A stretch of DNA of 64,000 nucleotides from Bacillota bacterium (GCA_023393115.1 JAEWMS010000087.1:1-64000), one strand, 5' to 3'; shown: positions 34,492 to 44,035, counted from the stretch's first letter. Numbers and translations are program-made. Notes: a model not told the origin generated them from the sequence alone.

Positions 34492-35313
34492 TTACTTAAT
34501 ATCCTTTACATTTCCGGTGAGATCTTCACCAAACCATTTTTCAGATAGATTTTTCATTGTTCCGTCGGAGAACATTTCTTCCAAAGCTTTTTGGGCTTTA
34601 TCTCTCAACTCTGTATTGTTTTTAGCAAAACAAATTCCTATTGGTTCATTAGTCAATCTTGCACTTGATACCTTATAGCTTTCAGGATCTTTCTTTACGT
34701 AGTATCTTGCAACAACTTCGTCAACTACTATTGCATCAAGTCTGCCGGCCTTCATATCTGAGAACGGCTGAATTACCTGATCATATTGCTTCAGTGTAAA
34801 CTTTGTAGTTTTAAGGTATTCGGCACAGGATTCATCAGCAGTAGTACCAATCTGCACACCAACATTTTTTCCTGCGAGATCTTTCGGTTCCTTTATTGAT
34901 GTATCATCAGCCGTAACAACAATAACCTGAGCGTTTGCAACATATGGAGTTGTCATTGCATATTTAGCCATTCTTTCTTCATTACGACTTACTGACGAAA
35001 TAATAACATCAAACTTGTTTGCTTCCAGGGCAAGAAATATACCAGCCCAATCGTTTGATACAAATTCTGCCTTCATACCGAGTCTCTTTGCAACTTCAGT
35101 AGCTACATCAACGTCGAAACCCACAGTGGTATTTGAATCATCTTTAAATTCCATCGGCGGGTAAGTGTCGTCTACTCCGACCTTAAGTACCTGTTGTCCC
35201 GCATTGGTACCTTCTGCTGTCTTATTGTCTGTTGCCGCACCGCATGCTGTTACCGCAAAAGCTATTATAAGCAACACTGATAAACAAATTAACATTCTTT
35301 TCATTTTGTTCAT
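34492..35313 (-). CDS. Amino-acid-binding lipoprotein of the ABC importer
   Basis: A 273-residue extracellular substrate-binding protein (family 3). A lipoprotein signal (1-24) ends in the lipobox FAVTAC with the lipidated Cys at 24. The mature part starts the domain at about 43 with LKVGVDDTYPPMEFKDDSNT and has the two-lobe motifs FDVDVATEVAKRLG and KNVGVQIGTTADE. It is first in the operon, downstream of a good promoter (35362-35390). The ligand is probably a polar amino acid; the exact one is not readable. Confidence 0.93.
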   Translation of the reverse strand: MNKMKRMLICLSVLLIIAFAVTACGAATDNKTAEGTNAGQQVLKVGVDDTYPPMEFKDDSNTTVGFDVDVATEVAKRLGMKAEFVSNDWAGIFLALEANKFDVIISSVSRNEERMAKYAMTTPYVANAQVIVVTADDTSIKEPKDLAGKNVGVQIGTTADESCAEYLKTTKFTLKQYDQVIQPFSDMKAGRLDAIVVDEVVARYYVKKDPESYKVSSARLTNEPIGICFAKNNTELRDKAQKALEEMFSDGTMKNLSEKWFGEDLTGNVKDIK

Positions 35314-35361
35314 AAAATCCCCACACCCCTTAATAAATTATGTATATATATTCATGCAATA

Positions 35362-35390
35362 ATAATACATTAAAACATTCATTTTTACAA
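35362..35390 (-). promoter_or_regulatory. Promoter of the amino-acid importer operon
   Basis: Minus-strand TTGTAA (35385-35390) and TATTAT (35362-35367) with a 17-base spacer. The transcript would start about 45 bases before the lipoprotein ATG. A perfect TGCATATGCA palindrome lies further upstream in the same spacer and could be an operator. Confidence 0.55.
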
Positions 35391-35496
35391 GAATTTTTGC
35401 AAGTTTTGTACACTTAACTTGCATATGCATATTTTTACATATAATTTATATAAATACACTGTTTAAGGAGTTTTACGGGACCCAATTGAACCATAT

Positions 35497-35892
35497 TTAA
35501 GAATTAAGCTTTTTAAATATATTATCCTTTACTTTTGAACTTACTCTGATATTATTTACACCTTCATTAATCAAAGCCTGTCTTATATACTCTATTTCTG
35601 CTTCAGTCAGTTGAATTATCCTTCCCTTTTGCTGGGATTTCATGTTCTTTAGTATATCTGCAATAGCGCTTTTGGCTTTCTCTATTTCTTTAAAATAGTA
35701 AACATCCAATTCACTGTAATAAACTGCGTCGAATTTCTGATAGATTTCTTTAATTAAAACTGCATCAAGACGAACCAGCTTTGATATATCAACTATCTTA
35801 TAAACACCTAGATAATCAATATAGTAGCTTTCATTTTCCCTGCCCGACTTTCTTACAATGAAGTTGGATTCACTCACATAATCATAACTCAT
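35497..35892 (-). CDS. Hypothetical protein, 131 residues
   Basis: A real-looking gene with GGAGG eight bases before ATG and normal composition. I do not recognise the family. The first half is rich in Tyr and acidic residues (YYIDYLGVYKIVDISK, YYSELDVYYFKEIEKAK). The second half is helical and ends in a basic tail. There is no signal peptide, membrane helix or Cys motif, so it is probably cytosolic. It stands alone, divergent from the WecG/TagA gene and preceded on its own strand by nothing within 150 bases. Confidence 0.6.
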   Translation of the reverse strand: MSYDYVSESNFIVRKSGRENESYYIDYLGVYKIVDISKLVRLDAVLIKEIYQKFDAVYYSELDVYYFKEIEKAKSAIADILKNMKSQQKGRIIQLTEAEIEYIRQALINEGVNNIRVSSKVKDNIFKKLNS

Positions 35893-36121
35893 AGTCTAAT
35901 CCTCCAAATAATTAACTATAGCACTATATCCATTATAGCAATATAAAATCCACTCAACAATATTCAGGAATAATTATGGATATATAAATTCTGCAATCGT
36001 TGACAAATAAAATGGTATATTTTAAACTGGATAAGTGATTAGTCAAGGCTCCAATCCTTTATTTTTGAGCCTAAAGAAACCAGAAGTTCTTAAGCCTTTT
36101 GGGACTAATTTTGGAGGCTAT

Positions 36122-36862
36122 ATGAGAAAAATTATAGAAATTGCAGGTATTAATATAGATGATATTTCAATGGAGCAGGCCGTTGATAGAATATATGAGT
36201 TTATTGATTCAAAAGAAAACCATTCGGTTTTTACTCCTAATGCAGAAATAATGATGGATGGCATCACAAATAAAGACATGAAAGCCATACTAAACGGTGC
36301 CGATATGCTGGTGGCAGACGGCGCCGGTGTAGTTCTGGCTTCAAAGATTCTCGGCAAGTCGGTTACAGAAAAGGTATCCGGCTTTGATTTAGCCAAAAAC
36401 CTTTTAATTGCATCCTCTAAAAGACCTATAAAATTCTACCTGTTCGGAGGCAAACCCGGAATACCTGAAAAGGCTAATGCCAATATCATCTGCGACTATC
36501 TCGGTGCAGAGGTAGTAGGAACCAGAAATGGTTATTTCTCCAAGGAAGATGAAGCTTCAATAATCGAAGATATAAACAATTCCGGCGCTGATGTACTACT
36601 GGTTTGTCTGGGTGCTCCCAAGCAGGAGTTGTGGATTACAGAAAATAAGAGCCGATTAAAGGTTAAAGCCTCTCTTGGTGTAGGTGGAACAATGGATGTG
36701 CTGGCAGGGAATGTCAAACTGGCGCCCGACTTTTTCAGAAATCACGGGCTCGAGTGGTTATACCGGCTGTACAAGGAACCATGGCGATTTAAAAGAATGC
36801 TGAGGTTACCAAAGTTTATACTATATGTTCTTGGAATAAGAATGGGGCTTATAAAGAAGTGA
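36122..36862 (+). CDS. WecG/TagA/CpsF-family glycosyltransferase
   Basis: Transfers N-acetylmannosamine or a related sugar to lipid-linked GlcNAc in wall teichoic acid or surface polysaccharide synthesis. The 246-residue protein has the family motifs TPNAEIMM (about 37), LVADGAGVVLASK with the conserved Asp (about 62), GFDLAKNLL, FGGKPG, CLGAPKQELWI (about 165) and GLEWLYRLYKEPWRFKRM near the C terminus. The start is ATG 36122, five bases after GGAGG. An in-frame ATG at 36035 would add 29 residues but has no ribosome site, and its stretch forms hairpins instead. Confidence 0.9.
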   Translation: MRKIIEIAGINIDDISMEQAVDRIYEFIDSKENHSVFTPNAEIMMDGITNKDMKAILNGADMLVADGAGVVLASKILGKSVTEKVSGFDLAKNLLIASSKRPIKFYLFGGKPGIPEKANANIICDYLGAEVVGTRNGYFSKEDEASIIEDINNSGADVLLVCLGAPKQELWITENKSRLKVKASLGVGGTMDVLAGNVKLAPDFFRNHGLEWLYRLYKEPWRFKRMLRLPKFILYVLGIRMGLIKK

Positions 36863-36910
36863 CAGCCCCGTATGTTTATTTCATATTATTGATTACATTT
36901 TGTTTTCGGT

Positions 36911-38794
36911 TTATTTCAGTGAATTGCCGGTCAGTTTCTCAATTATATATACAGATGCGTAATATACATCTGACAATTTCAGTACACCTGTATTTTTCAG
37001 TTTTTCCTGAAGAGTTTTGTCAATTAGCCCTTGTTTACACGCTTCAGAAAAATTGTTATCAGATACAGTGTTTTTATGGAAAAGCTCAAGGACTATTTTC
37101 CCGAACTCCTCTTTTGTCAAAGGCTCATCCTTCAGATAATTTCTTATGGTAATATCAAACTTATAATTATAGGTTTCCTCTGATACTCTTGGAACTCCGT
37201 TTAGTATAATATAAGCAAGGTCTTGGATCTTCGCATCTTTGTCATATTTATAGTCATTGGTGATACCTCCGCTTAGTAAACCCAGGTTTATGAGCTTTTC
37301 GGCATATGGATAACTCCAATCTCCGGTAATGCTTGTAACCTCCTCTTTTATATCAGACATATATATACCCATTTTACGCAAGATTTTCTCAATCTCCTGC
37401 TGAGTATCCAAATTTCGGTCCTCAACAAGCATGGGAATGTCCATGTTCTTTGATATACTGTAAGCTGCGATTATTCCGGCGGCATAGCCTGTACCTGCCC
37501 TGCTGGAATTTGAATCGATCGCTGTCTGAACCAATGAGGACGCTGAAATTTTATCACCGGTCATAAGTACATTATTCAGTTTCTCAGGTATCAGCGAGCC
37601 AAGGGGCATGTAAAAGGTCTTGGGATTGCATAACACATATCTATTTCCATCATCCATTGTTAATGTAACAGGTCTTGAGGCTGTACTTATTCTGTCAGTA
37701 TACCTTTTACCTGTGATTACATCACTTAGCGTCATTGAATAAACTCCCTTAAAGTGGTACGGAGAGGACATGACAAAACGGTCTGCCACTACTATTCCGT
37801 TTGTATTTTTGAATTCTTCAAGGTTGGCTTTCAAATAGCTGTAGAATTCTTCGCATTCTTTTTTTGCTAAATTGTATGCTTTATTAATTTTTTCGTCATC
37901 AGTCAGGTCAATACCACTCATATTTATAGCTTCAATAATTACCGTTCCATTCCCCTGGTCAGCAATATTCAATCCTGAAATAAATATGTTTCGATTACCC
38001 GTTTCATAGCTTTTTAATAGATAATCTACTAAGGAACTCTGCTTTTCCAGAGTCTCCTGAACTTTAACATTTTCAATTCCCGAAACTGAAAAGTTAAGCT
38101 TTACCGGCTGATACAAGTTATCCAGACCTATATCACTGTATCCCGTAGTAAAGTCCACATTACACTTTTGAAGCAAATCTCCCGACAGGCTTCCGTCAAT
38201 ATATCTTTTAGCCTGTATTGTCCGATTTTCATCAGGCAGCTTAACGGTAATACTTTGAATCTCTCCATTTACAGCATTAACACTTGCCACACGAGCATCA
38301 TAAATTACAGTCAAGTTTTTCTGTTCCTCAAGTAATCTAGATATTTCGTTTGTATAATTATCAAGGTTTGAACCCTCTCCTGCTTTATAACGTATTCCTT
38401 TAAACAGGTCCGAACTTACGCTGTTTCCGTTTGGTGTAAGATCTGCTGACCAATCAATATTTTGTGCTCTTTTTAGGCTATCACCCAAATCCTTGGAGGG
38501 AGAAATAAAGAGCGTTTTGGCTCCTACTCTTGACGCCCCCAGAGCACCGGTTACTGCGTCCAAGCCATCACCTATTACTGCTACGTCAAAGCTATCCTTG
38601 TCGGCTGTAGAACCAAGGTTATCGAATTTGTATTCCTCACCGGCGTCATAATAATAATCTTTTTTCAACATGGGTTTAACAACAAAGAAAAAGAGTATTG
38701 TCACTGCTATCAAAATTAGTGCAAGCCTGATAAGTATATCTATCCTTTTTTGTCGTACGGTTTTCAGTTGATTCGGTTTATTCATTATTATCAT
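36911..38794 (-). CDS. Membrane-anchored FAD-dependent oxidoreductase-like protein
   Basis: A 627-residue protein. A basic N terminus and one membrane helix (about 18-40) are followed by an FAD-binding fold starting DVAVIGDGLDAVTGALGASRVG (about 70-90). Segments such as TLFISPSKDLGD, KRYIDGSLSGDLL and GYAAGIIAAYSISKNM match the FAD_oxidored family. The last 150 residues (SYPYAEKLINLGLLSGG..) look like degenerate S-layer-homology repeats. It may act at the cell surface, where FAD is unusual. The GxGxxG motif is altered (GDGLDA), so cofactor binding is uncertain. It lies next to a secreted coiled-coil gene. Confidence 0.75.
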   Translation of the reverse strand: MIIMNKPNQLKTVRQKRIDILIRLALILIAVTILFFFVVKPMLKKDYYYDAGEEYKFDNLGSTADKDSFDVAVIGDGLDAVTGALGASRVGAKTLFISPSKDLGDSLKRAQNIDWSADLTPNGNSVSSDLFKGIRYKAGEGSNLDNYTNEISRLLEEQKNLTVIYDARVASVNAVNGEIQSITVKLPDENRTIQAKRYIDGSLSGDLLQKCNVDFTTGYSDIGLDNLYQPVKLNFSVSGIENVKVQETLEKQSSLVDYLLKSYETGNRNIFISGLNIADQGNGTVIIEAINMSGIDLTDDEKINKAYNLAKKECEEFYSYLKANLEEFKNTNGIVVADRFVMSSPYHFKGVYSMTLSDVITGKRYTDRISTASRPVTLTMDDGNRYVLCNPKTFYMPLGSLIPEKLNNVLMTGDKISASSLVQTAIDSNSSRAGTGYAAGIIAAYSISKNMDIPMLVEDRNLDTQQEIEKILRKMGIYMSDIKEEVTSITGDWSYPYAEKLINLGLLSGGITNDYKYDKDAKIQDLAYIILNGVPRVSEETYNYKFDITIRNYLKDEPLTKEEFGKIVLELFHKNTVSDNNFSEACKQGLIDKTLQEKLKNTGVLKLSDVYYASVYIIEKLTGNSLK

Positions 38795-38851
38795 TTTCCT
38801 TTTTGGTTAATGGCCTTTTCATCAATAAGCTTTTTAGAAATGGTAAATGCA

Positions 38852-38892
38852 AAAAAGAAGCTTAATAATATATCGTCATTAAACTTCTTTTT
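38852..38892 (-). terminator. Terminator-like hairpin after the secreted coiled-coil gene
   Basis: Stem AAAAAGAAG-TTAAT / ATTAA-CTTCTTTTT with single-base bulges and an 11-base loop, lying between 38948 and the FAD protein gene. Both strands have T-rich ends. It probably separates these two minus-strand genes at least in part. Confidence 0.55.
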
Positions 38893-38947
38893 ATTAATAT
38901 TTGCTCATTTCTGGGAAATATCTATTATTTGATTTTCACTTAATTTA

Positions 38948-39529
38948 TTACTTTATTGTGTATTTACCCTTAACCATGATATATGAATCCTTGGAAGCTT
39001 TAATTCCTCTTCCGTCACCGTTGGGCACAAGTAACAGCTGGTTGTCGGGAATTACTTCTCCGTTTTTATGGTCTTTACCTGAAATAAGGTTGGATAATCC
39101 TCCGCTTGCTGTCTTTTCTATGTACGCTTTCACTCCACCCTTGGTTCTAACTATTATCTCGGTACTACTATCACATAACATTATTTTTCCTGTTGAAAGC
39201 TTAACCACTTTAAATTGTATGCTGTCTTTTAACGAAGCAAGTTCTTTTTCCGCCGCAGTCAGTTTTGCTTCAGTTTCAATTAATTTCTTTTCAAGATCAC
39301 TTTGTGAACCTGACGCTGAAATTTGCTTTTTCAGATCATCGTTGGTGGTCTGAATTAAGTTCCGTAAGGTGGCCTCTAACTTGTCTATGTATGTAGAATC
39401 ATAAATAATCTGTCCGCTGCCTGTTTCGGCTCTGGCAACAGGTGCAAGCTGAAGTATAGCAAAACCGCAAACAAATGCGGATAAGACAATAACGTATTTC
39501 TTTTTTATCAGGCTCTTAAATTTACTCAT
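38948..39529 (-). CDS. Secreted coiled-coil protein of unknown function
   Basis: A 193-residue protein starting MSKFKSLIKKKY, with a signal peptide (cleavage probably after PVARAETG, about 36), a coiled coil (about 50-105, SDLEKKLIETEAKLTAAEKEL) and a small beta-rich C-terminal domain (FKVVKLSTGKIMLCDSSTEIIVRTKG). The start is ATG 39529, five bases after GGAGG. A longer frame from 39544 would begin inside that ribosome site. There is no known catalytic motif. Its neighbours suggest a cell-surface role. Confidence 0.7.
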   Translation of the reverse strand: MSKFKSLIKKKYVIVLSAFVCGFAILQLAPVARAETGSGQIIYDSTYIDKLEATLRNLIQTTNDDLKKQISASGSQSDLEKKLIETEAKLTAAEKELASLKDSIQFKVVKLSTGKIMLCDSSTEIIVRTKGGVKAYIEKTASGGLSNLISGKDHKNGEVIPDNQLLLVPNGDGRGIKASKDSYIMVKGKYTIK

Positions 39530-39607
39530 TTCAACCTCCATCATCTACAGTACTTTTATTTTTCATCCAAGTATCAAGGATTAACATCTTAATTAACATA
39601 TTGTCTA

Positions 39608-39958
39608 TTATAATTCTGAAAGCCCAAAACTGACCTCCAGAGCATTATTTACCTTATCCATAAGTTCTTCGTCAAGATGCCCGATTCTTTCTCTCAGGCG
39701 TTTTTTGTCTATAGTTCTTATTTGTTCCAATAAAATAACCGAATCTTTTGCAAGACCATACTCCAAAGCTCCAATCTCAATATGAGTAGGCAGCTTTGCT
39801 TTATTTATCTGAGAAGTAATTGCAGCTGCAATTACAGTAGGACTATATTTATTTCCGATATCATTCTGAACAATCAGTACAGGTCTGACACCGCCCTGTT
39901 CTGAGCCGATAACCGGACTCAGATCTGCATAATATATGTCTCCTCTTTTTATTACCAC
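39608..39958 (-). CDS. ndoA: NdoA/MazF-family mRNA endoribonuclease toxin
   Basis: A 116-residue PemK/MazF toxin that cuts single-stranded mRNA when freed from its antitoxin. The start VIKRGDIYYADLSPVIGSEQGGVRPVLIVQND is the classic MazF core, including the catalytic Arg in GGVRPV (about 26) and the Thr/Ser strand AAAITSQ (about 48). Its ATG overlaps the antitoxin stop, so the two are translationally coupled. The nnr-alr-antitoxin-toxin order matches the conserved Firmicutes locus that holds B. subtilis EndoA. Confidence 0.94.
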   Translation of the reverse strand: MVIKRGDIYYADLSPVIGSEQGGVRPVLIVQNDIGNKYSPTVIAAAITSQINKAKLPTHIEIGALEYGLAKDSVILLEQIRTIDKKRLRERIGHLDEELMDKVNNALEVSFGLSEL

Positions 39959-40251
39959 GTTTCCTCCATCTCCCTAAGCCGCTCCTCATATATGCTATGC
40001 TGATCATTATCAGCTCCGAGGCACCCCTCTGCAAGCCCTAAATTTATTTCAGCCATTTCTTCGTACCCTCTTCTCATTTTCTCCCTCAATTCAACCTTAC
40101 GTTTTTCTCTAATATAAAGACTCATTGCTTCTCTGACAATCAGACTCCTGTTCGTTTTTTCATTAGAAGCCAGGATATCCAATTCTTCAAGTAAATTGTC
40201 AGGAACGCTAATTAATATCTTTTTATATTGAGCCAACTTATTTACCCCCAC
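39952..40251 (-). CDS. Ribbon-helix-helix antitoxin partner of NdoA
   Basis: An antitoxin of about 94-99 residues that binds DNA and neutralises the toxin. The N-terminal ribbon-helix-helix runs KKILISVPDNLLEELDILASNEKTNRSLIVREAMSLYI (key Leu, Asn and Arg pattern seen). The C-terminal part (about 55-99) is charged and probably wraps the toxin. The start could be GTG 40251 or TTG 40236. GGGGG lies eight bases before the TTG, which I favour. The gene overlaps the toxin gene by a few bases and follows alr after about 250 bases. Confidence 0.88.
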   Translation of the reverse strand: MGVNKLAQYKKILISVPDNLLEELDILASNEKTNRSLIVREAMSLYIREKRKVELREKMRRGYEEMAEINLGLAEGCLGADNDQHSIYEERLREMEETW

Positions 40252-40504
40252 TCTCTTGAAACGGCAAACAACGACCTCAACTTCATCATTTACTCGTCTC
40301 CTAATAAGCTTTTCTCTCTATTTATATTATAATACTCCAAATAATTAAATTATCAGTATGACAAAGAAAATACACTGCACACGTATGGAATTATTATAAT
40401 CCACCACTAAATACACGGTCAAATTAAGTTTATATTACTGCATTCTTTGAAAACCGCCTATAACCTATCTTTCAGAGGATATTTCTAGCAAAATTACTGT
40501 CTGT

Positions 40505-41674
40505 TTATATTAGGTAATTCAATATTTTCGATATCTTTCCATCCTTTACAAATGCTCTTGGTATCCTTTTCCCCACTATACAAACCAGTTCATAATTTAT
40601 CATACCTATTGAGCTTGCAACGTCTTCAACTGAAATTGAGTTTTCCCCTTGCTTGCCTATGAGAACCACCTCATCGCCTACTTCGACATTTTCGGTCAAA
40701 TCGGTAACATCTACCATACACTGGTCCATACAGATTCTTCCTACTATTGGTGCAAACTGCCCATGTATGAGCACCTTCCCCTTGTTGCTCAGCATCCTGG
40801 TGTACCCGTCTGCATAACCTATAGGAATTGTTGCAATACGTGATGTTCTGGCAGTTGTATAAATTCTTCCGTAGCTTATTGAAGTATCTTTTTCTACTTC
40901 CTTTACCATGATTATATTAGCCTTTAAAGTCATTGCAGGTTTTAAGAGAATTTTTGACTTATCAACTTCTTCAGACGGGTATAAACCATATTGAATAATA
41001 CCCGGACGAACCATATCCAGATGCATCTCAGGATATTCAATAATTCCTCCACTGTTAGCACAATGCTTGACTGGGATATGTACTCCGATTCTCTGAAGCT
41101 CATTGCATATACTCATAAAACGCTCAAACTGTGTTAATGTGAATTCTCTGTTTTTCTCATCTGCTGTTGCAAAGTGCGTAAATAATCCTTCAATAATTAT
41201 GTTGGGAAGGCGGCTTATTTCTATAACATTTTTTACCGCATTGTATCCGGGCAGGAAGCCTATTCTTGACATCCCTGTATCAATTTTGATATGAATTTTT
41301 ACCTTCCGTCCCTGCTTAACAGCCTCATCAGAAAGTGCCTTTGCCAATTCATGGCTAAAAACCGATTGGGTTACATCATTTTCAATAATTTCATTTGCCC
41401 TTATGGGATCAGTATAGCCTAAAATAAATATCGGTACATTTATTCCATGCTTCCTCAGCTGAATTGCTTCATCAAGCATTGATACCGCTAGTCTTGTTAC
41501 TCCGTTTTCCAGGAGTGTCCTTGCCACCTCCATTACTCCGTGTCCGTATCCATCAGCCTTGACTACCCCCATAATCTCGGCATTTTTGTTGGTAATTCTT
41601 CTAATCTCTCGAATATTATGAGCGATGTTGTCGAGATTTATCTCGGCCCATGCTCTGTTTAGTTTATATTCCAT
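40505..41674 (-). CDS. alr: Alanine racemase
   Basis: PLP enzyme that makes D-alanine for peptidoglycan. The 389-residue protein has the PLP lysine in VVKADGYGHG (about 38), SYGRIYTT and IPIGYADGYTR in the C-terminal domain, and ICMDQCMVDVTD. Length and domain order (TIM barrel then beta domain) are standard. The start is ATG 41674, five bases after GGGGG. ATG 41686 would place the ribosome site inside the gene. It is followed by the antitoxin/toxin pair, as in Bacillus. Confidence 0.94.
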   Translation of the reverse strand: MEYKLNRAWAEINLDNIAHNIREIRRITNKNAEIMGVVKADGYGHGVMEVARTLLENGVTRLAVSMLDEAIQLRKHGINVPIFILGYTDPIRANEIIENDVTQSVFSHELAKALSDEAVKQGRKVKIHIKIDTGMSRIGFLPGYNAVKNVIEISRLPNIIIEGLFTHFATADEKNREFTLTQFERFMSICNELQRIGVHIPVKHCANSGGIIEYPEMHLDMVRPGIIQYGLYPSEEVDKSKILLKPAMTLKANIIMVKEVEKDTSISYGRIYTTARTSRIATIPIGYADGYTRMLSNKGKVLIHGQFAPIVGRICMDQCMVDVTDLTENVEVGDEVVLIGKQGENSISVEDVASSIGMINYELVCIVGKRIPRAFVKDGKISKILNYLI

Positions 41675-41826
41675 TTTATCCCCCATCTACGTACATTCTC
41701 TCTCTAGTATAACCAAATTCTGTTTAGCAAAAACATTTTTATCAAGAAAATTCGCTACGCTCATTTGTTATAGCACTTATACTATAATAATATGTTTATT
41801 TATACTTAATGTCACTAATACATCTG

Positions 41827-43383
41827 TCACTGCTTCAGAACTTTTTTAATTGCTGCAGGAATACTTTCCACGATGTCGGTCGCAATCACTCCGTATTCCC
41901 CTTTTTCTTCTGCTGCTATATCCCCTGACAGCCCGTGCAGATACACCCCGGCCACAGCCGCCTCAAACACTCCGGCTCCCTGTCCAATCAGCGATGCAAT
42001 AATGCCGGTCAGTGAATCTCCGCTGCCTGCTGTGGCCATCCCGGAATTGCCTGTGGGGTTGATATACACTTTCCCGCTGCTGTGAGCCACAATTGTTTTT
42101 GCACCCTTCAGCACAACAGTTACTCCCCACAATCGGGAATATTTCAGTGCCGTCTCAATTCTGTTCTCCTGGATATACTGTATCTCAAGCCCTGTCAATC
42201 TGGCCATTTCTCCCGGATGCGGAGTAATAACCACTTCATTTTTAAACCTGTCGAAGAGTCCGGTATCCTTTGACAGGGCATTCAGTGCGTCGGCGTCAAG
42301 TACAACAGGTATATCCACTTTGTCGGCAATTGAACCTATAATATAGAATATGTATTCATTAGAGGAAAGGCCCGGCCCTATAACTGCCGCATCACATTTA
42401 TTTAATAGTTTTACTATACCTTCTATGCTATTCTGTCCCAGTACACCATTATACTCCACAAGTCCAATCCCTACCGCCTCGGGCACTACGCTCTGGTATA
42501 TATTTATCATACTTTTTGGAGCACCAATGTACACAAGCCCAGAGCCAGTTCTTAGGGCCGCCTTTGAAGCAAGACAACCTGAGCCTGCCATACCTTGTGA
42601 GCCTGTTATAACTGCCAGTTTGCCACAGCTGCCTTTGTTGGCTTCTGAACCTCTCTTTGGGATAATACCCTCCACCGTATTAAAATCTGTTAAAAATATA
42701 TTACTATTTACAGAATCAAGTGATTCACCTGGCATACCTATGGATTCTACTGCCAGTTCTCCTGTGAAACCCGCTCCGGGATAAATGAGCTGTCCTATTT
42801 TAGGTAGTTCAAAAGTTACAGTTTTAGCTGCTTTTATACAGGCAGCGGATACCTTACCGGTGGCAGCTTCAACACCTGAGGCAATATCTATGGAAAGAGT
42901 ATATTTGGAATTTGCATTTATAGAATTAATAACTTCGGCAATATATCCTTTTGCCTCTCCCCTGAAGCCAGTTCCGAATATACCGTCTATTACAAGGGAT
43001 GCATTAGATACCTCATGAACGAATTCAGCTTCATTAAGAGTTTCACCCATGTATCTGATATCAGCGTTAAGCCTTTCAATAATATCAAAGTTCAATCGGG
43101 CATCTCCCATAAGAAATGCTTTATCAAAGAGGCAGTAGACAATTATAGCGTAGCCTTTTATCAATAGATGTCTGGCCACCGCAAAAGCATCCCCAGCATT
43201 ATTACCCTTTCCAGCCACAAGGATAATCTTCTCCGGCAATGTGTTATTCAACTCAAAATACCGCTCAACATGTCGGACTATTTGCAGTGCAGCGTTTTCC
43301 ATAAGCAGCATTCCAGGAATGCCCATCTTCTCAATTGAATATTTATCTATTTCGCCCATTTGTGCACCGGTAACGGCTTTCAT
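41827..43383 (-). CDS. nnr: Bifunctional NAD(P)H-hydrate epimerase / ADP-dependent dehydratase
   Basis: Repairs damaged hydrated NAD(P)H. The 518-residue fusion has an N-terminal YjeF_N epimerase domain (about 1-215; AGKGNNAGDAFAVARHL near 55 and IDGIFGTGFRG near 132). It also has a C-terminal carbohydrate-kinase-like dehydratase domain (about 235-515; ITGSQGMAGSGCLASKAALRTGSG, TPHPGEMARL, and NPTGNSGMATAGSGDSLTG with the catalytic Asp). AAGGTG precedes ATG. It is 140 bases upstream of alr, the usual Firmicutes arrangement. Confidence 0.94.
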   Translation of the reverse strand: MKAVTGAQMGEIDKYSIEKMGIPGMLLMENAALQIVRHVERYFELNNTLPEKIILVAGKGNNAGDAFAVARHLLIKGYAIIVYCLFDKAFLMGDARLNFDIIERLNADIRYMGETLNEAEFVHEVSNASLVIDGIFGTGFRGEAKGYIAEVINSINANSKYTLSIDIASGVEAATGKVSAACIKAAKTVTFELPKIGQLIYPGAGFTGELAVESIGMPGESLDSVNSNIFLTDFNTVEGIIPKRGSEANKGSCGKLAVITGSQGMAGSGCLASKAALRTGSGLVYIGAPKSMINIYQSVVPEAVGIGLVEYNGVLGQNSIEGIVKLLNKCDAAVIGPGLSSNEYIFYIIGSIADKVDIPVVLDADALNALSKDTGLFDRFKNEVVITPHPGEMARLTGLEIQYIQENRIETALKYSRLWGVTVVLKGAKTIVAHSSGKVYINPTGNSGMATAGSGDSLTGIIASLIGQGAGVFEAAVAGVYLHGLSGDIAAEEKGEYGVIATDIVESIPAAIKKVLKQ

Positions 43384-43405
43384 GTCAAATCACCTTTCAG
43401 TTTTT

Positions 43406-44035
43406 CTACTTGTTGCTGAAGTAAACCTCATCCAGTTTCTGTAGCTGGTCTCCCCCAAGCAAATCATGGAAATAGGAGTATGTATCGGTATCGTCCTGAG
43501 CCCTGAGTTCCCTCTCATCAACCAGCTTGATAAGTTTTTCCTTTGTCTCGGCAATTTCCTTGTCAAGTTCGGTCACTCTCTGCTGATTTTCTCTTATGGA
43601 GAAATAAACAAGTTTTACAGTCTGCTCCAGCAGTTCAAGATTAGCCTGTCTTATTTCTTTAGGAATGTCAGCAAGTCTTTCCTCAATCTCGGCCAGTCTG
43701 GTATTAATACCCATAATCTGCTTTTCACACTCCTGCATGTCAGACTGTGCATCCTGATTGTTATTCTCAAAAACCTCGGTTGTCAGTTTTATTATTTTGT
43801 CCATATATTCTTTTTTATTAACGACTATTTCTTTTGATTCAGAAATAATCCTTGACTGTTCTTTAAGAAGTTCCTTGATATTATTCTCGCACTCCACTAT
43901 GGCGTCAGTCTTAACAATGTTTTTAAACAGACCGTTCCACCTTTCGTCCAAAGTTAACAGAGAAATATCATTCTTTATGAGAACCTTCATATCCAACTGA
44001 GGTTCCGGCTTTTTTCTGTTAAAAAACTTCCACAT
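43406..44035 (-). CDS. Coiled-coil protein of unknown function
   Basis: A 209-residue protein starting MWKFFNRKKPEPQLDMKVL. Most of it is predicted to be long charged helix with heptad-like patterning (about 45-180), ending in a short globular tail (SYFHDLLGGDQLQKLDEVYF). There is no membrane or signal segment. GGAGG lies four bases before ATG 44035; a longer frame to 44077 lacks a ribosome site. It ends 22 bases before nnr starts and is probably co-transcribed with it. Family not recognised. Confidence 0.65.
   Translation of the reverse strand: MWKFFNRKKPEPQLDMKVLIKNDISLLTLDERWNGLFKNIVKTDAIVECENNIKELLKEQSRIISESKEIVVNKKEYMDKIIKLTTEVFENNNQDAQSDMQECEKQIMGINTRLAEIEERLADIPKEIRQANLELLEQTVKLVYFSIRENQQRVTELDKEIAETKEKLIKLVDERELRAQDDTDTYSYFHDLLGGDQLQKLDEVYFSNK

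Noticed and set aside
42350..42784. 144-residue plus-strand frame opposite nnr
   Set aside because: Pro/Ser-rich composition is a by-product of the antisense of a Gly-rich coding sequence; no start signal.
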